A stretch of DNA of 22,296 nucleotides from Elysia marginata. Taxonomy: Eukaryota > Mollusca > Gastropoda > Plakobranchidae. Shown one piece after another: positions 11,301 to 20,300 of this stretch. The position numbers and the translations under genes were made by a program. The notes beneath the pieces are model-generated. The model saw only the letters and a list, made by a program, of their open reading frames with translations, made no database searches and was not told the origin of the DNA. Within the stretch, counting starts at the first letter, position 1. Each line of letters opens with the position of its first letter. The stretch spans positions 21,087 through 43,382 of the forward strand of contig BMAT01005454.1 of assembly GCA_019649035.1 (NCBI GenBank), read 5' to 3'.

Positions 11301-14300
11301 TTTGTTGTTAGTTTCACCTTCCTATACATTGGACAGTGGATTTTGTCGGAGCTTTCAAATGTTAAAAATTACATGAATCAAGAACATCTTGTGGAAAGAT
11401 ATACAGTGGGCCTTGGATTCAGCAAACTTTGCAGGAAAATATAAAGAGTTCGTTGAAGCCTTGGTACGTTGAGAGCATGGTCTCTTTAAAGTAACCCGAA
11501 CACAAACCAAAGAAGAAAGTTCTACAATATCTATCAACCTTGAAACACTTTTAAAACTACAAAGAATAGAACACCAGCCGGTTTTTGCTCTGATATATAT
11601 TCTAATCAATCACTCTTTTTGATACTGTGAAAGTGAAAGCTATATCGCTGATAAAGTGAAAAACATACCAAAAAAGATGGCTAAAAAAGACCAATCGTTC
11701 TATTTACAAGGACATTTGTAAACGTTAAAGAAGAGAAAAAAAAACCAGGATTTTATTTCAGTTCATTGAATGCTTGTGTTCAATGAGTCCAAGGTTGTTG
11801 GGTACAAGGTCCGCTGAATCAAAACTGCTCATAATAAAAATTATAGAGAAAAATTTTAAAGAAAAATGAATCTACTTTTGAAAGATGTTTTCATAATTAA
11901 AATTTCTGACAACCAACAAACTGATTAGGACTGGTCTCATTATGCTTGATCCAGTTAAGCTCTTAAAATTTTATGAGCGGTAGTTGAATGCGGCTGGATG
12001 GACTGTACCTTAGTTTTCCCTGACGCAGAGTTGTCCGCCCCTCTCCGACGCTGAAAGGTCCAGTATGAACTGTGGGTCTGGTTTCCCCCACCACTGCTGA
12101 CACCCATACACTGAGAGTACTGCGGGTCTGAAGCCGATCTAGGAAGAAAAGGAGACAGTATAGAAGATATAGATTTACTGTTTGTAATGTGGTTGGTTGG
12201 TTGGTTGAATTTTAACCTCTCTTTTCAACTACAAGGTTATATTAGAGACAGCGCTTGGGACAATTGAAAGCGTGCTGCCACACTGATGTACGGAGCGCTG
12301 CATACACCACACCCAGTCACATTATCTTGACACCAGGCCGACCAGACTTAGCACTAAATCCATAATGCCAGATACCAGGTGGATCGGCTACTAATACCAA
12401 TTTTAAAGTCTTTGGTTTGACTCGGCCCCTGAGCAAGTGTCTTTACCGCTAGGCCACAGAGCCGGTTTGTAATGTGGGGGTGTATATATATAAGGAGCTA
12501 ATTGATTGAGATATATAAAATGCTTCTATCTTAAATAAAGAATTGAACATTTAATGCTGTAACGCAGTAGATCTAAATAAAAAAGTATCTTGAATATAAA
12601 ATTGTCACATAGATTTAAAAATTTGTATTTACAAAGAATCCAACTGAATTTCACATAATATTGTCTCTAACACATTGGAAACCTTATAATTTGAATCTCA
12701 TGGTAATGAAGAAAAACTTCCAATTAAGGGGATTTGAATTCTACTCAAAGGATCAGGTTTTATTTACTAAGCTCCTTCTCAGTTCTATAGCACAGTCCTC
12801 TCTCACCCTAACCTTATGTAAATGCAAATTTACAAACTTATTTTATGGATATAGACATCTCTGTGTGGTTTCTTGGACGGCAACTTTGTGTACTTAAAGT
12901 TCATAACAAAACTGTCATGCCTTGGAAAAGTAAAACCACTAGGGATTAGAAGGGAAATTTTCTGTAAGCCTCAATACAAACTTCGTATTAAGAGATATTT
13001 AATCTTATGACTTCAAATTATGAGTTCAACTCTAACAAAGCCGAAGAAGGAAAAAAAAGAACCCCACTTGTAGAAATACTCAAATTATGAGAAATTCTAA
13101 TAATTATACTTCAATTTTGGAGGTTTCTACTAATATTTTCCTAACATCAATTGGCATGTGCTAGAATTTATGATAAAATTTGACTGTGACTGACACCACA
13201 AAAGTCCTGCTAAATTTGTGAAATCTCATTCCTCTGGGGACTGCAGTAAGTGTAGACACCATCTTGGTTAGGACAAATTTTTTTTTTTTTACTAGAATAA
13301 ATATTTTGTACCAAAATAATTTATTACAGGTTACCATCTGATAATATGAAAACTCTTATTGAAACTCAATAAAAGGCTAAACTGCCGCACATTGAGGTTC
13401 TCTTATAATACTTCGAGTAAAAAAAATTTTTTTCTTTAATTATTTTATGTCTGCACAGGATTTGGTCACAGTGAAAATTGTCAATCCTATCAAATAAAAG
13501 CAGCAGAACCGAGAAGTTAAAGAGAATGTGATACTGACTGGGAGAGAGAGAGAGTTTATGAGAGTTAATTTATTTGAGATGAACTTGGGACAGTTGGATA
13601 GCCAAGTACACAACAGGACAGGATAGCAGGAAGGTGGGGGGGCAGAGGGTAGAGATAAGACGAAAGAATAGAAAGGGAGAGGTTATAATATAAGAGAATT
13701 TAACAAATGAATGGGAGAGTAACCAAGATGAGCCTAGATGATAGTTTGATAAATTGCTAAGAGACAGAGAACCAGAGATACTAGGACTTTGGTAGTGTAT
13801 AATCCATTCGTAATGAACTAGTAAAGTTTTACCATTGCTTGAAAGTTTACAAAAGTCAAGGATGCCAAATGACTTTGGAAGAAGAAAAAAAGAAAATGAA
13901 CCGAGCACTGCATATAACATAAAAGAAACATCACCGGCACAAGGTGAGCAGTAGTCATTATTATTTCTTTAATACAACATAGAGTGCAGTGGGTCCTTGA
14001 TAATCGGGAAATGTCGAGAGTGGTCATTTTCCCCCCGATTTGCCTATTTAACCAGGTAGGTGATGGGTCAGGCTGACTATCATACCATGTGTGATTTGAG
14101 AGCAACTATAGAGAAGACAAAAGGCCTGTCTTAGTGTCTATGAATTGCCATCGGCACTAGCTGTCATAAACTTTTGCTAGGCAGGCAGTGGAGATTGTTT
14201 GTGGTTCAGGCTAGAAACATAGTCACATAGTGGCGACTGATAACAACCACCGTAAGCCTTCTTGCTTGCTTGTAAAAGACTTCAAACTTACATTTATAGA

Positions 14301-17300
14301 ATGAATTTCTTTTTTTTCTTCTCTTTTCTAAACTATATACATTTAATTATAAAAGCTTCACGATTTTCTGGGTCTCTCTCTTTCTGATTCAAAGGGTAAT
14401 TAATATAGAAATAATTCTGTTTAAAAAATATCCATTTCCTGGGTTGTCTACTATCAGATTTCCCGATTCCAAGGTTACCCCTAGTTACTTTGAAGTCATA
14501 AGAGCTCCAAAATTTGAAAAAGCAGCAAAAATGGAGATTTGACACTCCTAAAAAGAAAAAAAAAACCTGTTGACAATAATTAGAACAGTAAATTTTCTGT
14601 AACTTCCACTTACAACTTTACAAAATCAGAAAAACCCACCTCGATCTGTAAAGAGCCAGCAGCATGCGTGGCGTGAGTCCCTCAGGGTTAGGATTGTGAG
14701 TGGCTAGTTTCCAGTTGCTGTACATGGACACGCGTCTGTTGTTCTTTACCGCTACATAGACGGGCTGCGGTCGCTGGATGCAACAGAAAGTCACATGGGC
14801 ACATGTATAGAGGGTTGGACATTGGTGGCCATACGTGATTGACCCAGGAGCTCGTGCTTGGCCGTGGTTATCTACACAAAGAGACGGCGAGACAGGGTAA
14901 AGGGAGGTAAGGATGGCAGATCTTTTACTAGTAAGTGGTTCTAGCTGCCTTGAAGAGGTTGGTGGGTTTGGGGATATTTTCGTGCCAGGGAGATATGCAG
15001 AGCTTGAAATTATCTGCCTGTCAGCTTCAGTGATGGGTGGCTCGGCTGTCTGGGCATCTGACATGAAGGAAGGCTGGCTTTTTAAACTTGGTCTACCAGT
15101 TAGAGATGCTAATCTGGCTCTCAGCTCTAGACCAACAGCTTCCCTCAGGTTGGGTGCCGAGGACAGAGGGCGTGAGGGGCTAGGATTAACTTGCAAGCCT
15201 GAAACGGAAACAATAGAACAGTCCGCTTCATTTGACTCCTCGTCTGCATCACACTGAACAATATCCTGGTCTTTCTCAGTTCTCTTGCGAGATGAACCAC
15301 AACCAGTAAGCTCCATTAGTTTTGTTTTGAGGAACTCGTCTTCGTGCTCGACCACTGTTGGAATGTTCCCTAAACTGTTAGAGAGAATGGACAAGTTTTT
15401 GGGTTTTGAAAGAAGAGTTCGGATGAGGCATGTTGAGGATGGATTTCCCAAAGCAAAAGCCATTGCCGTCATCGCGTCGAGTGTATAGGGCGTAGAAAAG
15501 TGCCATAACTGGGATGGCACCTGGAAAATACGATGAAGACATATTGAACGCTTCATCAGCCAGTTCCTGGTTTCCCTAAGTAGATTTTCTCCCTTGTTCA
15601 CTGAGGGAAGGACGATCTTGGATCCAGCCAGAGTGACAGGCGAGAGCGATACCTGCAACCCAGCAGCTCGGTTTGGATGGTTCCATGAGGTCAAGAGGGG
15701 ACCACTCTGAACATACCCTGTGCCGATATATGCCTGTCCGTAGTTGATCGGGATCGTGACATTGTTAAAGTTCTCTCCAGACAAATCAATCATAAGTCCG
15801 TCCCCACCACTTGTGCCAGGATCCACACTGCTCAGCGAGGGGGAGAAGTAAAAAGATTTCGGGGACTGTACTGCTGCAGTCAGCTGGCCAGATTCTTGGG
15901 AAAGGCTCCTCAAGCCAAGACCTGAGTCAAAAGACTCCTTGATGCTTCCACTCTCGGACTTTCTCTTGACAAAGCTAGACAGTGACAGAGTCTTAGCATC
16001 CTGAATCTTTGACGCCAGCTCAGGGGCCATCTTGGGATCCTGGAGGGGCTGCAAATCCCCTTTGATGGATAATGTCAGTGGTTTTGGTGACGTCGTGTTG
16101 ACAGAACTTCTGGCAGGTTTATTGTCTTCAATACTGAGAGGAGATGGAATGTTAGGTTTGTACCGCCTGAACTTTGCAAGTGGGTCGGGTGTTGGTTCTG
16201 AGAGGGCGCGGAGAACCACTGGATGCTGTGGGTGATCACTGCCTGGCTCCGACTGGACGCGGAGGAGTGTTTCAGAGCATACGATTGGTTGGCCTGTCTT
16301 GGCCTGATTGCTGTTGGGGGCCTGCTGGTCACCTGTGGGTCTGTTCCCCATCACTGCAGACGTGATGACGGCATTTGGCAGGCTGCCCAGCTTGGTAGAA
16401 CTCAGCACAGGTTTGGTAAGGGAGGCGAGCAGAGCAGAGTTGCTGCTGGTGATTCCTTGCTTGCTTCCTAAAGACTGCTGTGAGCTAACAGATGAAGGTG
16501 GCAATAGCACAGGCGAGGGTTGATGAACTTTTGCTTTCTGCTCAGTCGCAACTTGCACGACCTGACTTGGAATCTCAGATTTTCCAGAACCAGCAGAGCC
16601 GTCTATGGATCCTCTGTCTGAGCTTAGAGACTGTTTCTCCAAGATTCTCTCTTTAAGCCTCCTCCTTGTGCCAGCAAAATCAAGTGGTGTTTCTGGAGTT
16701 GCAGGGGTTACTGGGGTCAGCGGGGTTAAAGCTGGTTGAGATATTGACTGGTATAACTTTCGCGGGAATTGCTCTTTGACCGTCCCTCCTTCCGAGATCT
16801 GGCGGGAGTAAACAGCTGAGTCAACGCTGTGAAAAGTCACTGCTGGAATGAATGGTATGACCCGTGGTGTAACAGTGTTGGCAGTGGAAATATTCAGGGT
16901 CAAATCCGGCCTTGTTCTACCCTGGTTTACAATCTGTAGCTGGGTTGGTATTGATGCGTGCCCGCTGTTGGTCGGTGTTAGTGGTGTAAGAGGTGTTGCC
17001 ACGGATGTGACACCCCCTACTGGGAAACCAAGGATCATTTTTCCTGTGCTTGCAGAAGGAGATATCCAGTGTCCAGTGACAAGCTTTGGAGCGTTAGAAC
17101 TGCTGGAAACAATGGGCAACATTGATTGTCCGATCATACTACCAGTGCTGCTGCTTGAAGACAATTTCTTCTGAGACGACAACGGCAAAGGTGACACTTG
17201 CACAGGGGACAAGGGTAAGGGTGATCTTGGCAAAGGTGAAGCTGAAGGCAGAACTCCAATGCTGCTTATGGAGATGGGAGTCTTGGAGATCGGAGACGGG

Positions 17301-20300
17301 GCCTCCTGGGGTTTAGTGGTTAGGCTATTTGACCGTGGCAGAAGCAGCTTAGGATACTGACCGCCCTGAACCAGGAGCAGTTGACCAGTCTGACCTTGTG
17401 AGCTGAGATTCTGCTTAATAGATGGCACACTCTCCACCGCGAGCTCTAAGCTGCCCGTGGACAGACTTTTTGATGTTGAAGAAGCTTTAGCCTTTTCCAG
17501 GACCAGGTTTAAGTCTTTGGGCCTGTTTTTTGATCCTTTGGGTCGGCCCTTCTTTCTGCGCAGGGTACCCTGAGAGGTGGTCTCAACGCCCGTGTTGTTG
17601 GGTTGGGGCTGTTGTGGTTGTTCCTGTGCTGGCAACACTTGGCTTGTTTCTACAACACTAACAAGGGAGCCTAAAGACTTTGGTGGTAATGTTGAAGCAG
17701 AAGAAAATGATGTATTCTTAGGTACCTGGTCCTTTGATTGGGCGTCGTTGTGTGGCACTTTTTCAATGGCAATAGGAACAGCTAGTGTCTTCAGAAGATT
17801 AGCATGTTCAGCAGTTGCAGGCTTCACTTCTAACGCACTGTTATTTATCACTAGAAGCTTGGGGCGCGCTTCACTCTGACTCTCTTGTCTCTGAAGTTCA
17901 TTCTGGTAGCTTGACAGCAACAGTTGCTTCTCTGACTGGACAAACTCACGAGCTGCGGCGGCCAGTCCGTCCGACAAGCCTTGGCTCTTAAAATGTTCGG
18001 TTGTGAGGTCTTTGAGCTGATTCTCCCCCTTAGACATCTCTGAGCTAAAACCAAGCTGGTACACTCCCCCCGATGTCGCAGCAGATGTGAGACCAACGGT
18101 AACCTTGCTTTGTGTTTGTGGCTGCTGCTGTAGCAGATCTTTCTGTGAGGACAAACTTTTAGTTTCAGGTGTAGGTTGAGAATCCAGCTGCTTCTGACTG
18201 CCTCTACACACCGGGATTGCCAACCGTTGCTGCAAAGCCGACATGACCAGAGAGGATGTGGGCTGCGACACAACCGGCGGTGCTGAGCTTTGCCGACTCA
18301 TCAACTTCTTCTGATCGTGCAGACTTCCTGATGACCCGATGGTGAACTTACCAACAACTGCGGACATGTCTTGTTGTTCTGCTGCAGACTTGACAAGGTC
18401 TTTGGTGGCAGTTGCCTGAGTCTGACATCCAGGCATACTGGTGGCGCTTCCTCCTAAAGCAGAGAGTAAAGGAGAACTCGGTTTTATCTTGTTAGCTGAC
18501 GGCAACTGGATCACCGATTGGTTTTTTACAGTCTCCATTTGCCTGGGAGCCTGGAGCATAGAACTGATGATGCTTGGGGACTCCACTGAGCTTGGTGTTT
18601 GCCTTGTTGCCGTGCCAACGGTGGATGTCTTGGATAACTGGTAGTTGAGCGAAGAGCTTGGATTTGACCGGGCTCCATCTGACGACGGTTGAGACAAATG
18701 GAACTGGATTTGGATCTCCCCTAGTCCCGGGCCTGGAACAATCTTTGTTTGGGGGTTTGAGGTGGTTGGCTGAGGCTTCAACGTTAGAGAGGAAATACTC
18801 GTCAAACTTGGCTGCTGCTGCTCTTGCTTGTCCTCCTGTACCGCTACGATCCCCCCACCTGAGGGAGAAGAGGAGGCCATCCCGCAGGTGCTGGACTGTA
18901 CCAGGGATGCTTTTGATGACATCAGAGCCGATGCTGAGAAACGCATCAACTGGGCCTTGCTGAGTGCCACAAGCTGAGACTGAGTCAGCTGGGGGGCGTT
19001 ATTCAATTCACTCACCTGCACCTTACCCTGCGGTGGTTGCTGCTGGGCAAAAATCACTTCCTGTTTTAGCTGTTGAGAAGATGGGAGTACAATTAGCCCG
19101 CCCTGTTGTGACACACCCAGAGTGTGGAATATCCCACCAACCTGCAATGCGGCTCCGATACCTTTTTCTACATTGCCGCCACTCAACTCTTTGGAAATTC
19201 CCAATGGAGCTGAAGTGCCAGGAGTTGTGAGGGCAGCTGCTAGGGTAGATGGAGCTGATTCCAAGTCTTCTACAACAACTCTGTTGCCTTCGGGTTTTAT
19301 AGAGGACGTTGACATGGATCTCCTCACCAGATGGTCAGGGCGCAATAGCAATGCTGGCTTCGTGACGTCCTTTTCTCTCCCAGCGGTGTCCCCAACAGAG
19401 AGGGACGCTGCAAGTTTTTTCTTCATGGCCAGCCTGTCTGACGTCAGTACGGCATCTCCAGGTTTCAAGCTGGAAGCTGAGACTGTGCTTGTAGTCTGAA
19501 GATCTGATAATCTCATAGTATGAAAGCCTGTGGAGTCGCTAGCTTGACGGAGGTATTTTGTTTTTGATCGGGGCATCTCCACAATAGGGCTTTTCTCAAC
19601 AACCTCTGCGTTCGTGTTGATGATCTTCTGAATTCTGTCCTCTACAATGTCCTTCATTAGGGTCAAGGATGCTGCCCGACCTTTGAGTTGACCCCTCACA
19701 GGATGCCCCAAGAGGCCTGCATCTAAAGCATGCTGGTACACCAGGCCTCGCTTACCAGTGTCTTTGCTGGTGACCAGATTAGAAAAGGCAGCCGTTGTTT
19801 TGGAATCTCCAAGTAGTGGCCGTCGAGATGTTGTGACCTGAAGGCTTGGGTTGGTATCGCCTGCGACATTCACAGCTTTGCGAACAATTTCATCAATTGA
19901 TATGCTTTCTTTGCTTGACTGACTGAACACTGAAGGAAGGCTACTTAAAGACAGGTCACTGCCGCTCCGGGACAAGCTTTTCTCCTTCTTAGATGAAGAA
20001 CTATCCTGCAGGACTGTGGACAGGCGATCGGCCGTTAAATCGCTTGAGTGTGACCCTAGAAAAGGCCGGCTTTGGGATATCTGAGCAATGGATGTTTTGT
20101 CTCCGACATCTGGCTGGCTGGTAAGATTTGCTGCGGCTGACTTTACCAGCAGCCCTGGGTGTACGGAGGGTGTCGACAGCATTCTGAGAACCGTGCCTCC
20201 GCTAGAGCTCAAAGCTCGCCTTATCTCTGACCTCTTGAACCCAGAGTCTTCCTTGGATTCGACTTCAGGCGAACTTTCCATTTTATCGTGAAGTTGAGAC

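Larger units (their letters stand above)
12139..14639 (-). other. Intron 1 of window (2.5 kb)
   Basis: Bounded by GTGGGT and TTCCTAG. It holds the SINE copy at 12193-12464 and a diverged dispersed repeat at about 12978-13132. A short GA run lies at 13541-13556. The phrase CAGTGGGTCCTTGATAATCG near 13987 resembles pogo/Tigger-type transposon ends, but no partner end was found. The short open frames in it lack any recognisable domain. The remainder looks like ordinary AT-rich intron. Confidence 0.8.

Noticed and set aside
13982..14060. pogo/Tigger-type transposon end
   Set aside because: The phrase CAGTGGGTCCTTGATAATCG is suggestive, but no matching opposite end or TA duplication could be paired with it by eye.
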